NCBI GenBank assembly: GCA_017163975.1
Contig: JAFFSR010000031.1
Location: forward strand, 2,079,001-2,143,000
Direction: 5' to 3'
DNA from: Anastatus disparis
Taxonomy: Eukaryota > Arthropoda > Insecta > Hymenoptera > Eupelmidae
DNA: 64,000 bases
In this document: positions 45,935 to 56,749 of the stretch, piece by piece
Layout of the letters: every line of letters begins with the position of its first letter
Numbering within the stretch: the stretch's first letter is position 1
Position numbers and translations under genes: made by a program
The notes under the pieces: model-generated
Seen by the model: the letters and a program-made list of their open reading frames with translations, nothing else
Databases searched by the model: none
Told to the model about the DNA's origin: nothing

Positions 45935-46650
45935 ACTTCTACAGTGTGCATAATTAAATTGCAATCGATTTATCATATTGTTTTTTTCGGCATCGCATTT
46001 TTGAGCGATGAAAAAAGATTTTTTGACCCTCAGGGCGCAAATGTACTATTTTGCGCCAGCTTGACAAGCATAGAAATCGAATTTTTCACCCTTTGGATAA
46101 AAAAACAATATGTGTACCACGGGCGCAAGCGAATATAGCGCCCTCGCTTCGCTCTAGTGCTCATTCGCACTCTGGCCAGAATCCTCTATTTTGCGCCCTT
46201 CATACACAATGTACTATTTCATTCATAGGTGCCTAAGATGATAAAGTGATTATAAAAAAAAAAACTATTATTGGTACAATTATTTTTTTCGCAATCGCAA
46301 AATCTACACATAATTCTACAATTACTATAGTTCTTAAATATTATAAATAATTTTATTTTGGCATATGCAGAGTTTCATACGACACGAGAGGAGCAAACTT
46401 GCAAATAATAAGAAGTTATCTCTACCTTAATTAATGCATTTACACTATTTTCGCAAAAGTTTATAAAATGCACAATTAAATTGCAATCGATTTATCTCAT
46501 TGTTTTTTTTATGTCATCGTATTTTTGTGCGATAACAATATATTTTTCATTTATAGGTGCCTAAGATGATAAATTCTTTATGAACAAAAACTATTATTGG
46601 CACAATTTTTTTTCTTGCTATCACAAAATCTGCACACAATTTTTGACATT
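45935..46650 (+). repeat. Diverged direct duplication, first copy with a ~200-bp insert
   Basis: AAATTGCAATCGATTTATC (45955) and TAGGTGCCTAAGATGATAAA (46226) recur as AAATTGCAATCGATTTATC (46475) and TAGGTGCCTAAGATGATAAA (46554). The first copy has 200 bp more (about 46010-46215), bordered by GGGCGCAAATGTACTATTTTG and TATTTTGCGCCC strings, so an element with GCGC-type inverted ends probably inserted there. No gene. Confidence 0.6.
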
Positions 46651-47568
46651 TTTTTTATATAAAAATTTGCAAGTTAATCGCACAGATGTCCAAGCTCTTT
46701 TGAATATAGTGAAAAGGCGGAAGAGGAAGGAGGAGGAATAGGAAAGGGAGGTAAGTGATGGGTATTGTGTGCCTTAAGTATGCGCGACAGCGTGTCGCTG
46801 CTTGTTTTCTCCTGTATATTTTGAATTTTTCGTTACTTTTTAACTTGCCCATCTCTTTACATCTGTTAGTTATACGGATCAAGAGCATAGTGTATGAACA
46901 GCCGCGGTATGGTACCGGGTAGCCTAATATCTTACAGTGAACGCAGTATATTCTAGATCTATCTGCAGTATCTTTTTCGATGGAGCATTTATCAAGTTGG
47001 TATTGTTTATTACATTTCACGCATCGATAACCGAGTTCACAGTTGGCGCTGGTGTGACTCGCTCGTTGATAGTTTCTGCATTGGTACAGTTCCTTCTCCC
47101 TTAGTAGCTTCCCTAGTGGTATGCAAGACTGTTAACTTTTGTGAAGTCTGGAGGATGACTGTCATTAATTAATTGGACTAGGATGAAGGGGCTTTCAAAT
47201 TTGTTTTTATTTAGATTTATTTTGGTTATTTTATTAATTTTTACATTTGGGATGTTTATATCTGAAATTTCCTTTATTATTTCTCCTGCCAAGAAGTCGC
47301 CATGTATGCCTTTTAATACTAAGTTTTTCATTTTGTGCGATTTCAGCGTATAAGTAAAGTGTTTAATATTTTTTGCTTTAAGAGCAGGTCAGTCACTTAC
47401 GAACAGTCGTGCTGTTCGGACGTGTTTTGCTTGTGGCTTCGAGCGTATGTAAACAAACGCTCGAAACTCGCTGCGTAAATTCTAGACGTGTTAAGTCTAA
47501 AATTCCAAGCATTAAATTCAAAGAGTCTTTAATAATCTGGTAGGCCTTAGGGCCTTAACAACATAAAG

Positions 47569-48510
47569 ATGCTGGAGCTCAGCAATAGTGACTCTGGCTC
47601 AAATCAATGGACTCCGGTTCATTTTAAAAAGAAAAGGAACAGATCGAGTCCAGATCAATGTACATCAAATAAAAGGCAACTAACAATAAAAGACTACTGG
47701 CTTGGCAATGGTTCTACTAACCGATTCAGCCTGCTCGCTGATCCCCAAGTATCTCAAAAACCGGACTTGAAAGACACAACACAGACTGGCGAAGTTAATG
47801 AAATACCCAATAAAGTGAAAAAAACTCCTCCAATTTTTGTAAGTGGAGTAGAGCAGATCAACCCGTTAAAGGAGATGCTTGTCAATAAAGCTAATAACAA
47901 TTTTTCTCTCAAAATACTCAACAACAACGAGGTAAAAATACAACTTTTCTCCACAGAACTTTACATTCCGGTTATAGAAGAACTTAAATTGAAAAAAACC
48001 GAATTTTACACGTATCAAAATAAACAAGATCGCGCATACAAAGTAGTGCTAAGGGATATCCATCCATCGGCTGACCTACAGGATCTGAAAGCAGAGATAG
48101 AAAGTAAAAACCATAGTGTGGTGAATATCTCCAACATTCGGCACTATGCAACGCATAAACCGTTACCTCTATTTTTTGTGGAACTTAAAAGCAGTGCCAA
48201 CAATAAAGATATATTAAAAATTGATAGACTGCTGAATACTGTTATCAGCTTCGAACCTCCAAGAAAGAAACGTGAAATACCACAGTGTAAAAAATGTCAA
48301 GAGTATGGGCATACTAAAAATTACTGTAACAAAAGCCCAGCTTGTGTTAAATGTGCGGGTAACCATTGTACCAGTGAATGTTTAATAAAAACTAAAATAA
48401 AAGAGGTAAAATGTATAAACTGCGAAGGAAATCATCCTGCCAGTTATAAAGCGCAAGGAACTGCAAAGAAAGCTATTCCCTTCATTAAGGCAAAAAGAAC
48501 TTGCCTCTAA
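47569..48510 (+). CDS. Jockey LINE ORF1 protein, N-terminal part (frameshifted end)
   Basis: ATG at 47569 (MLELSNSDSGSNQWTPVHF). An N-terminal basic, disordered part is followed by an RNA-recognition-like central domain (…KAYKVVLRDIHPSADLQDL… in the form RAYKVVLRDIHPSADLQ, about residue 160) and Cys-rich zinc knuckles: CKKCQEYGHTKNYC (C-x2-C-x4-H-x4-C, about residue 240), CVKCAGNHCTSEC and the start of a third, CINCEGNHPASY. After ASYK the reading shifts: the real continuation, ELQRKLFPSLRQKELASNLN, is in another frame, so this frame's last ~19 residues are spurious. ORF1 proteins of this clade bind and package element RNA. Confidence 0.8.
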   Translation: MLELSNSDSGSNQWTPVHFKKKRNRSSPDQCTSNKRQLTIKDYWLGNGSTNRFSLLADPQVSQKPDLKDTTQTGEVNEIPNKVKKTPPIFVSGVEQINPLKEMLVNKANNNFSLKILNNNEVKIQLFSTELYIPVIEELKLKKTEFYTYQNKQDRAYKVVLRDIHPSADLQDLKAEIESKNHSVVNISNIRHYATHKPLPLFFVELKSSANNKDILKIDRLLNTVISFEPPRKKREIPQCKKCQEYGHTKNYCNKSPACVKCAGNHCTSECLIKTKIKEVKCINCEGNHPASYKAQGTAKKAIPFIKAKRTCL

Positions 48511-48526
48511 TTTAAATTTTTAAAAG

Positions 48527-48790
48527 ATGAACTTTAATCAAAATTCATCGTATAATACAAAAGCAAATCTTATAAATGGAACACGTTCGTTCGCTGAAGT
48601 AACAAGTCAAAACAATAACAATAATATAGAAACGACAGGCCATAGTCCGTACGTCGAATCTACACATATAACAGAAAAAGCCACAAATAATAAACTCGAG
48701 GAAATGATGACTCAGCTGATTACGACCATGAATACAATGCTTAACATGCTCACATGTTTATTGAATAAACTAACGAATGTCAGAACCTAA
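48527..48790 (+). CDS. Jockey LINE ORF1 protein, C-terminal part
   Basis: Continuation of ORF1 after the frameshift. In this frame the sequence is open from about 48462 except for one TAA (48521-48523), which sits between ...ELASNLNF and KMNFNQNSSY. The C-terminal part (INGTRSFAEVTSQNN, then a KLEEMMTQLITTMNTMLNML helix) is typical of the region after the zinc knuckles in Jockey ORF1. It overlaps the ORF2 start by 14 bases (48777-48790). Confidence 0.7.
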   Translation: MNFNQNSSYNTKANLINGTRSFAEVTSQNNNNNIETTGHSPYVESTHITEKATNNKLEEMMTQLITTMNTMLNMLTCLLNKLTNVRT

Positions 48791-50054
48791 ATTAAAAATA
48801 GTTATTTGGAACGCTAATGGTCTTTCTCAAAGAGCTCTTGAACTAAAATCTTTCTTAGTTTTAAACAATATTGACGTCATGTTAATTTCTGAAACTCACT
48901 TTACGTCTAAAAATTACTTCAAACTCTTAAATTATCAGATTTATACGACTAATCACCCGGACAATAAGGCTCATGGTGGAACAGCTGTAATCGTTAAAAA
49001 AACAATAGCACACAGTGTACTAGAAAATATTAGTGAAACTTACATTCAAGCTACAAGTATTAATATTGAGGATTCTACAGGTCCTATTACATTATCAGCA
49101 ATTTACTGCCCACCTAAGTACAGTATTTCTACTGATACTTTTAAAAAATTTCTCAACCATCTGGGAAGACGTTTTATAGGGGGCGGTGACTTTAACGCAA
49201 AGCACCCGTGGTGGGGTTCTAGATCTCTGATACCAAGTCCAAAAGGCAGAAATCTTTATGAGGCTATGCAGGCCCTCAAGTGTTACCCTATTTCTACTGG
49301 TGAACCAACCTATTGGCCAGCTGACTTGAACAAACTACCCGACTTGATCGATTTTGCAGTAATAAGGGGAATTAATACTTCCTATTTTAAAACGGAAACC
49401 TGCCTTGATCTATCATCTGACCACTCACCAGTAATAATAGATTATCTTTCTATAGTTAAAACCACCAGTAATCATAAATTTCTTATTAATCACAAGACCA
49501 ACTGGAATTTATATAGAAGATATATAAATCAAAACCTAGACTGTAACTTAAGGCTTAAAACTTCTAATGAAATAGAAAATGCACTAGACAGTTTTAACAC
49601 TCTAATCCGGAACGCAGCTAATGTTGCTACACCCACCCTAGAAGAAAAATCAAATACCATTAGACTGCCTCATCGCATTATCATGAAAATCATTAAAAAA
49701 AGAAAAATAAGAAAAGAATGGCAAGTTACCAAATCACCTCTAGTTAAAGCTAAATTGAACAGAGCAATTAAACAACTCAAAACAGCACTACACAATGAAA
49801 AAAACAAAAACATTCAAAACTATCTGTATAAACTGTCTGGCAAGGCGGACACTGACTATTCTCTATGGAGAGCAACCAAGAATATAAAGCGACCAATCAA
49901 GTTTATACCTCCTATAAAAAAGTTAGATGGCAGCTGGGCAAGAACGGAGTTAGAAAAAGCAAATACCTTTGCCAGGCATCTTTCGGAGGTATTTAACCCG
50001 AATCCTTCAACACTAACCTCTGTAGAGGAAAATGAAATATTTAAGGATTGCTGA
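48777..50054 (+). CDS. Jockey LINE ORF2, endonuclease part
   Basis: ATG at 48777 (MSEPKLKIVIWNANGL). Apurinic-type endonuclease motifs in order: WNANGL (residue ~12), SETHF with the catalytic Glu (~40), GGTAVIVKK (~67), GGDFNAKHPWWGS (~137) and SSDHSPVIIDY (~212). This domain nicks the target DNA to prime reverse transcription. It is followed by a Lys-rich linker. The frame is cut by a TGA at 50052-50054, but the same frame continues directly (NHQDDANIEATTIKEVAFMI), so it is one 893-codon ORF with a single stop. Confidence 0.9.
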   Translation: MSEPKLKIVIWNANGLSQRALELKSFLVLNNIDVMLISETHFTSKNYFKLLNYQIYTTNHPDNKAHGGTAVIVKKTIAHSVLENISETYIQATSINIEDSTGPITLSAIYCPPKYSISTDTFKKFLNHLGRRFIGGGDFNAKHPWWGSRSLIPSPKGRNLYEAMQALKCYPISTGEPTYWPADLNKLPDLIDFAVIRGINTSYFKTETCLDLSSDHSPVIIDYLSIVKTTSNHKFLINHKTNWNLYRRYINQNLDCNLRLKTSNEIENALDSFNTLIRNAANVATPTLEEKSNTIRLPHRIIMKIIKKRKIRKEWQVTKSPLVKAKLNRAIKQLKTALHNEKNKNIQNYLYKLSGKADTDYSLWRATKNIKRPIKFIPPIKKLDGSWARTELEKANTFARHLSEVFNPNPSTLTSVEENEIFKDC

Positions 50055-51458
50055 AATCATCAAGATGATGCAAATATCGAGGCAACAACAATCAAAGAGG
50101 TAGCTTTTATGATTAAAAATCTAATAAATAATAAAACCCCTGGTTATGATGAACTGAGCGGTAAGATGTTTAAGGAGTTGCCAAATAAGGCAGTTCGCTT
50201 CATAACAATACTAATCAACTCCTGTTTTCGTATCGGCTGCTTCCCTGATCAATGGAAGATCGCGCAAGTGATTTTGATCCCTAAGCCTGGTAAAGACGTT
50301 GGACTGGTCAATTCATACAGACCAATCAGCCTGTTGCCGATATTGTCAAAAATCTGCGAAAAGATTATCCAAAAGAAACTAAACATCATTATTAACAGAT
50401 ACAAACTTATCCCGGATCACCAATTTGGATTTAGATCTCAACACTCTACCATAGAACAGGTGCAGAGAATCGCCACAGCCATCAGAGAAGCCTTTGAGAG
50501 GGGTGAATTCTGTGAGGCAGTTTTTCTCGACGTAGCACAAGCTTTTGATAAAGTTTGGCACAAGAGTCTTATTTACAAGCTAAAGAAAGTGCTCCCTATA
50601 AAATATGCTAGTTTCTTAGAGTCATATCTCACCAATAGAAAGTTTCAAGTGAAAATCAATGGTAGCACAAGCCAGCTGCACTCAATCAATGCTGGAGTTC
50701 CACAAGGAAGTGTCCTGGGACCCCTACTCTACTTATTATTCACAGCAGATCTGCCAATATCCAGTTATATCATAAGTGGAACCTTTGCTGATGATACAGC
50801 ATGTGCAGTATCTAATAAAAATCTAGATTCAGCTACTAAAACTCTTCAAATTCAACTACACAAACTTGAAAACTGGCTTAAAAATAACAGGGTAATAATC
50901 AACACTGACAAATCCTCGCATATCACATTCACCAAACGCACAAATACGAATTCTCAACTGTATTTGAATGGTAAACTAATTCCACATAAAGAAGAAGTCA
51001 AATACCTAGGCATTCACATGGACAAACGACTGACGTGGAAATCACACATATGGAATAAACGTAAACAAGTTAATCTCAAAACTAGGCAATTGTATTGGCT
51101 TATTGGTAAAAAATCTCAATTATCGCTTGAAAACAAAATATTAATATACAAATGTATAATTAAACCTATCTGGACCTATGGTATCCAACTATGGGGATCT
51201 GCTGCAGATTCTAACATAGCCATAATTGAACGGTTTCAATCTAAAACCCTGAGAAACCTAGTTGATGCGCCCTGGTATGTGCCAAATGAAATCATTAGCA
51301 AGGATCTACGAATGCCCTCTGTTAAGGACGAAATAAGAAAACATATCGGAAATTATAAAAAAAGATTAGAAGAGCATCCGAATCAATTAGCAAAAAATCT
51401 CTTGACGGCTTCCATCCGAGATTCACGCTTCAAGAAATATAAAAACTTTTTTAACTAA
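50055..51458 (+). CDS. Jockey LINE ORF2, reverse transcriptase part
   Basis: In-frame continuation of ORF2 after the TGA (first ATG 50109). Reverse transcriptase motifs: TPGYDELSGKMF, SYRPISLLPILSKICEKII, HQFGFRSQHSTIEQV, AVFLDVAQAFDKVWH (catalytic Asp), GVPQGSVLGPLLYLLFTADL and TFADDTACAV (catalytic Asp pair, about residue 670 of the whole ORF), then HKEEVKYLGIHMDKRLTW and a C-terminal part with KCIIKPIWTYGIQLWGSA. No lesion follows the TGA. It copies element RNA into the nicked target. Confidence 0.9.
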   Translation, partial: NHQDDANIEATTIKEVAFMIKNLINNKTPGYDELSGKMFKELPNKAVRFITILINSCFRIGCFPDQWKIAQVILIPKPGKDVGLVNSYRPISLLPILSKICEKIIQKKLNIIINRYKLIPDHQFGFRSQHSTIEQVQRIATAIREAFERGEFCEAVFLDVAQAFDKVWHKSLIYKLKKVLPIKYASFLESYLTNRKFQVKINGSTSQLHSINAGVPQGSVLGPLLYLLFTADLPISSYIISGTFADDTACAVSNKNLDSATKTLQIQLHKLENWLKNNRVIINTDKSSHITFTKRTNTNSQLYLNGKLIPHKEEVKYLGIHMDKRLTWKSHIWNKRKQVNLKTRQLYWLIGKKSQLSLENKILIYKCIIKPIWTYGIQLWGSAADSNIAIIERFQSKTLRNLVDAPWYVPNEIISKDLRMPSVKDEIRKHIGNYKKRLEEHPNQLAKNLLTASIRDSRFKKYKNFFN

Positions 51459-51660
51459 TATTACTATAGCATAGGGAAGTGCTTTCCAGCTTCTTATTGT
51501 GTAGTTAGGATAATCAATAAATTTTTCTCTCTAGAGTTTTACTGTTGAGTAAACTCTAACATGATAATTTGTAAGAATCAAAAACGTTGTAACTATTTAT
51601 TTATTGTTTATAAAGACAGATTGTAAATATATAATGGATAATAAAAAAAAAAAAAAAAAA

Positions 51661-51670
51661 AGAGCAGGTC
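51661..51670 (+). repeat. LINE 3' target-site duplication AGAGCAGGTC
   Basis: Identical to 47381-47390; it equals the first 10 bases of the MITE in which the LINE landed. Confidence 0.9.
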
Positions 51671-52179
51671 GGATTCGCTATTCTTGTCTAATTGAGTTTT
51701 TTGTAATTTACTCAAGTATTAATCGATTCATCTGCAAATTGAAGGTGAAGTGCAATAGATATTATTATTATAAATATTTATGCACGAGAAAAAAAAATTT
51801 ACCGAATTGTTTTTAAGAAAAGTAAGGAACACTGAAGTAAAATTATATGTTCATAGTATTTTTGCATTTCTTACTTTTCTCAAAAATAATTCGGTAAAAT
51901 TTTTTTTTTCTTGTGCATAAATATTTATAATAATAATATCTATTGCACTTCACCTTCAATTTGCAGATACATCGATTAATACTTGAGTGAATAACAAAAA
52001 ACTCAATTAGACAAGAACAGCGAATCCAGCTTGCTCTTAGGAAAGTTTTTTATTTTATCATAAGCGTTAATATTGTTCGTATATATTGTTTGGCCATCTT
52101 CGTTATTGTTGTAGAGTTTAAAATCATTTTTATTGAAAGATCTTTTAAGTAAGTCTATTAATTGTTTTAGGGAATGTAA

Positions 52180-52445
52180 TACACCGAGAGACTTTTGCAC
52201 CATAAAAGATAGTGCGTTTTAGAAACGCTCTACAAGGTGGCGCGCATGCACAATATTTTTGGAATATGCAAGATAAATATCGATGCGGTGCCACCTTGCG
52301 CTGTGTTTTACGATTAATGCACGAAAAAAAATGATGCATGCATTATAAAATGTAAGGCAATACATATGATTTACGTAGCAGAAGGCATCACTTTTTCTAG
52401 TGAGGACGCGCATCAAGTTTATTGAGGCAAAAGTCTCTCCGTGTA
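52180..52445. mobile_element. 266-bp MITE with TACACGGAGAGACTTTTGC ends
   Basis: TACACCGAGAGACTTTTGC (52180) and the complement of GCAAAAGTCTCTCCGTGTA (ends 52445) differ at one base. TA lies at both edges. It interrupts the 5' part of the old Jockey ORF1. GGTGGCGCGCATGCACAA (52236) and CGGTGCCACCTTG (52277) form an inner inverted pair. Frames here are not genes. Confidence 0.8.
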
Positions 52446-53338
52446 GGATGCAACATTGTTACCGACATTTTCCATACCCCCACTATGTAAACTTTCGGAG
52501 CGAATAGTCGTTGCTCAAACTCAAGCATCGAACATGCTCCATGTTCAGACAAAAACGGAATAAGATTTTATCTTGAGAGAGACAAGGAAAAACGAGGTTG
52601 AGAATGGAACATACTTAATGCTTGAGTTACAGCAACAACTATAAATTCAGGCCTTTCTAACGAGAAAGATTATATAACCAGGGAGCAAAAACATACTTTT
52701 AATCGTAAAATCAAGGAGCAAGACATGAACTTTCTGCCGGAGCATGAGAAAGAAATATTTCCTATTGTAATATCTAATTTTGTCAGAGATAATTATGAAA
52801 ACATGAGAAAATAATTTTTTCTGTTTAATATCTCTTAATGCTACAGAATTTAAACAATGGATATTGGCTTTATTTTAAGATTTTGTATTCAAAAATACAT
52901 CATATTAAGACACTTTATTGTGAAAATAAATTATGTCAATTTTTTTATAGATTGGAAATTGAAAATATAACCTGAATTTCTAAAGATCTCAGGTGAAATC
53001 TCAGATGAGATCTCACTTGAGATTTTTTGGTAGAGGTCACTGATAAAATAATAAAAGTAAATAAGGTTCACTGTAGCGCTTTGTAACCCCGACGCATGGA
53101 GCGCTACCACGTTCCCTGATATTTACTATTCTATAACATTAGATACTAATCAGAATATCCTTCTTTTTCAATTTTGCTCTTATAAATATATTTGTTTGAG
53201 CTAAAATACTCTTTGTTTAGAACTTGTATATCCCAGATTGCATAAATAGAGATTACTACCGTTACTCATACACTAAGAATCAAAATAGGTAACGCCAATT
53301 GAATGACTTAAGTAGAATCTACGAAACTGATATAGTAA
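52446..53338. other. Non-coding spacer with two repeat relics
   Basis: 52982-53032 (TCTCAGGTGAAATCTCAGAT to GAGATTTTTTGGTAGAGG) is a decayed arm of the 34606 family. GGAGCGCTACCACGTTCCCT (53098) repeats the motif at 10807. No gene was recognised. Confidence 0.45.
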
Positions 53339-55798
53339 CCCCACATAGCACGAAAGCTTCCAAGGAAGCTTCCCATGAAACTTTTACGTGATGTTCCAGC
53401 GGAAGCTCCCATTAGCCTTTCTGTAAGCTTACTGAATCTTTCATTAATATTGCATTGTAATATTATATGTGATCTAAAAGTAAGCTAAACGTAAACATGG
53501 ATAAATGGCTAATGAAAGCTTACGTGAAATATTCCACAAAATCTTTTTAAAATCTTACAGTAACCTTTCAGCCAAGCTTCCATGAATGGACCCAGAAAAG
53601 TTACATGTAAGATAATGAGAAAGATTACTGTCAGCTTTCCGAAAGATTCATCGGTTAGGCAATCGTGAAAGCTTACAGGAAGCTTACTAAAAAGATTCGT
53701 GTCATCTTTCATAGAATATTCCGCTAACGTTTAATACAATCTTTCATGAAAGATAACTGCAAGCTTTCCGAAAGATTCATTTGTAAGCTTTCGCCTGAAG
53801 CTTTCCCAAATCTTTCAAAAAAGGTTAATAAAAGCTTTCACGTAATCTTTCACGAAACATAAATGGAAGATTTAATGAAAGATCAATGTAAATAAAGATG
53901 GAGGATTACAGAAAGAATTTTCATCACTGTAAATGTAAGCTTTCTAGAAAGCCTTACAGGAAGATTCGGCTGGAAGATTTCATGAAAGTTTACAGTTAGC
54001 TAAATGTAATCTAGAAAAAAGATTACTAAATAATTACGTGCAAGATTCCTTGAAATATTTTTACAATCTAACAGTAACCTTTCAGCAAATCTTCCATGAA
54101 TGTATTCCGAAAGGTTACATGTAAGATAGTAAGAAAGACTACTGTAAGCTTCCCGAAAGATTCATTGGTTAGGTAATCGTGAAGGCTTACAGGAAGCTTA
54201 CTGAAAAGATTCGTGTCATCTTTCATAGAATATTCCGCTAACGTTTAATACAATCTTTCATGAAAGATAATGCAAGCTTCCCAAAAGTTTCATTAGTAAG
54301 CTTTCGCCAGAAGCCTTCGGAAATTTTTCAAAAGAGATTAATAAAAGCTTTCACGAAATCTTTTACGGAACATAAAAAAAACTTTCATAGGAAATTAATG
54401 TATGTAACGATGGAAGATTACTTGAAGAATTTCTACAACTGTTAAAAACAAGTCGTATTATCTGTTCTTTTGTAATCAAAGGATTGATTTTTTTGAAACT
54501 ATTAATTTTGACAAACAAAAGAGAAAGCCGCATCCCGTGTTGAAAAAAGGAATATATTATTCGATGATAAAGAACTGATTCTATCACCCACATAGCACAA
54601 AAGCTTCCAAGGAAGCTTTCCGTAAAACGTTCACGTAATATTCCAGAGGAAGCTTCCATTAACCTTTCTGAAAGCTTACTGAATCTTTCATTATTATTTC
54701 ATTGTAATATTTCATGTAATCTAAAAGTAAACTAAAAATTAACATAAATAAATGAATAATAAAAGCTTACGTGCAATGTTTCTTTAAATCTTTTTGCAAT
54801 CTTATAGTAACCTTACAGAAAAGCTTCCATAGATAAATACGCAAAGGTTACATGGAAGATATTGAGAAAGATTACTGTAAGCTTCCTGAAAGATTCATCA
54901 GTTAGGTAATCGTGGAAGCCTACAGGAAGCTTTCTAAAAAGATTTATGCTTCTTTTAATAGAATATTCCGCTTATCTTGAATAGAATATTTCATAAAAGA
55001 TAATTGCAAGCTTATTGAAAGATTCATTAGTAAGGTTACGTCAAAAGCTTTCGGGCATCTTACGAGAAAGGTTGATAAATGCTTTCACGTAATCTTTCAT
55101 AAAACATTAATGGAATCTTTCATTGAAAATTAATGTAAGAATCGATGGAAGATTCCTGAAAGATATTTAACAACTGTGAATAAAAACTTTTCCAATAAAT
55201 GTTACGGAAAAACTCAACTGAAAGATTTCATGAAAGCTTACATTAAGCTAAATGTAATCTAAAAAGAAGTTTACTGAATGCTAACGTGCAATATTCCCTA
55301 AAATTTTTATGGAATCTTACAGTGACCTTACAGAAAACCTTCTATGGATGAATACGCAAACATTACATGGAAGATATTGAAAAAGATTACTGTAAGCTTC
55401 CCGAAAAATTCATAAGTTAGGGAATCGTGGAAGCTTTCAGAAAGCTTTCTAAAAAGATGCATGCTTTCTTTTATGGAATATTTCGCTCACTTTAAATAAA
55501 ATCTTTCATAGAAGATAACTGCAAGCTTACTAAAAGATTTATTAGTAAGGTTACGTCGAAAGCTTTCGGGAATCTTCCGAGAAAGGTTAATAAAAGCTTT
55601 CACGTAATCTTTCATGAAAAATTAATGGAACCTTTCATTAAAGATTCATGCAAAGATCACCCACATAGCAAAAAAGCTTACAAGGAAGCTCCCCATGAAA
55701 CTTTTATATAATATTCCAGTGGAAGCTTCCATTCACCTTTTCGAAAATTAACATGAGCTTACAGTAAACATAATATAAGTCCAAAAAATGCTTCCTAA

Positions 55799-56353
55799 CC
55801 CTAACAGCACAAAACGTTTCAAAAACGTTTTACAAACGTTTTCTGGTAAACTTATATACGTTTATAAATTTCGACAAAAATACGTATTTAAAAAATTTTT
55901 AAAACGTTAAATATGTCCGCATATTTTAGATTCTCAAGAGTAATGTAACGTTTATGTAACGTTTAAGAAACGTTTAGAAAACGTTTTCTCGGTGAAAAAA
56001 TACGTTGGCTTAAATTTCCAAACGTTTCTAAAACGTTTTTTAAACGTTTTATTTTATCATTCAAAAAAATTATTATATAGAGAAAAAAATTTTACCAAAT
56101 AAAACGTTTTTTAAACGTTAAGGAAACGTTTGGATATTTGAGCTTGCGTAAATTTTCATCGAGAAAACGTTTTCTAAACGTTTCTTAAACGTTCCATAAA
56201 CGTTGCATTACTCTTGAGAATCTAAAATATGCGGACATATTTTACGTTTTAAAAACGTTTTGAATATGTATTTTTGTCGAAATTTACAAACGTATATAAG
56301 TTTACCGAAAAACATTTCAAAAACGTTTTTGAAACGTTTTTGTGTTGTTAGGG
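55799..56353. mobile_element. 555-bp foldback with AAACGTTT arms
   Basis: CCCTAACAGCACAAAACGTT (55799) is inverted at the right end (…AACGTTTTTGTGTTGTTAGGG, ends 56353). The arms are near-complements made of AAAACGTTTT-like units. AA borders both ends. It shares the CCCnnnnAGCAC terminus with its host array. Confidence 0.85.
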
Positions 56354-56749
56354 AAATACTTACATATAATATTCCGTGGAATTTTTTTGTTATCTTCCTG
56401 TAACCTTACGCAAAAGTCTTAATAAATGGATTAGCAAAGGTTTCAAGTAAACTAACTAGAAAGATTGCAGTAAGCTTCCTGAAAGATTCACTGGTAAGCT
56501 TACTAAGAACACTTTCGGGAAGCTTTCGTGAAAGCTTCATGTAAATGTTTAAGGAATATTCCATGAAACGTTAATTAAATCTTGCATATAACATACCTGT
56601 AAGCTTCCTGTAAGATTCATCAGTTAGGTAACACAGAAAGCTTCCAGTTAGCTTCCAAGAAAGGTATATGTTTCTTTTCAACAACATTTTATGGGATATT
56701 TCTCGGAATGAAAAAGAAAATGTCGGTATAGTAGACATTTTCCATCTTC

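Larger units (their letters stand above)
47391..51660 (+). mobile_element. Full-length Jockey-clade LINE with poly(A) and 10-bp target duplication
   Basis: The element starts AGTCACTTACGAACAGTCGT and ends in about 18 A (51643-51660). AGAGCAGGTC flanks it on both sides (47381-47390 and 51661-51670), identical over 10 bp. It has a ~178-bp 5' UTR, ORF1, ORF2 overlapping by 14 bases, and a ~200-bp 3' UTR with AATAAA (about 51515). Lesions are few: a frameshift and a TAA in ORF1 and one TGA in ORF2. The perfect duplication and the low number of lesions argue for a recent insertion. Confidence 0.9.
47381..52037. mobile_element. Foldback MITE interrupted by a LINE
   Basis: The MITE's left end AGAGCAGGTC (47381-47390) continues after the LINE as GGATTCGCTATTCTTGTC (51671) because the LINE duplicated that 10-mer; its right end is AGCGAATCCAGCTTGCTCT (ends 52037). 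TA flanks it (47379-47380 and 52038-52039). Without the LINE the MITE is about 377 bp, with ~170-bp arms (TTGAAGGTGAAGTGCAATAG near 51740, partner near 51945) around a short loop. Confidence 0.85.
46655..52203 (-). pseudogene. Decayed Jockey-type ORF1, split by nested insertions
   Basis: Three minus-strand pieces belong to one old LINE ORF1: 52003-52203 (…KNDFKLYNNNEDGQTIYTNN…AYDKIKNF), 47113-47331 (MKNLVLKGIHGDFLAGEI, then …FILVQLINDSHPP) and 46655-47110. Removing the MITE at 47381-52037 with one TA joins the first two in frame (KIKNFPKAKNIKHFTYTLK), the usual run into KNLVLKGIHGD in Jockey proteins. A frameshift near 47095 then leads to the zinc knuckles: CRNYQRASHTSANC (the second Cys replaced by Tyr), RCVKCNKQYQLDKC and YCVHCKILGYPVPYRGC. 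The gag-like ORF1 would bind element RNA. No ORF2 remains downstream. Confidence 0.7.

Noticed and set aside
54363..54659. 98-codon minus-strand frame
   Set aside because: Made of AAGCTT array units.
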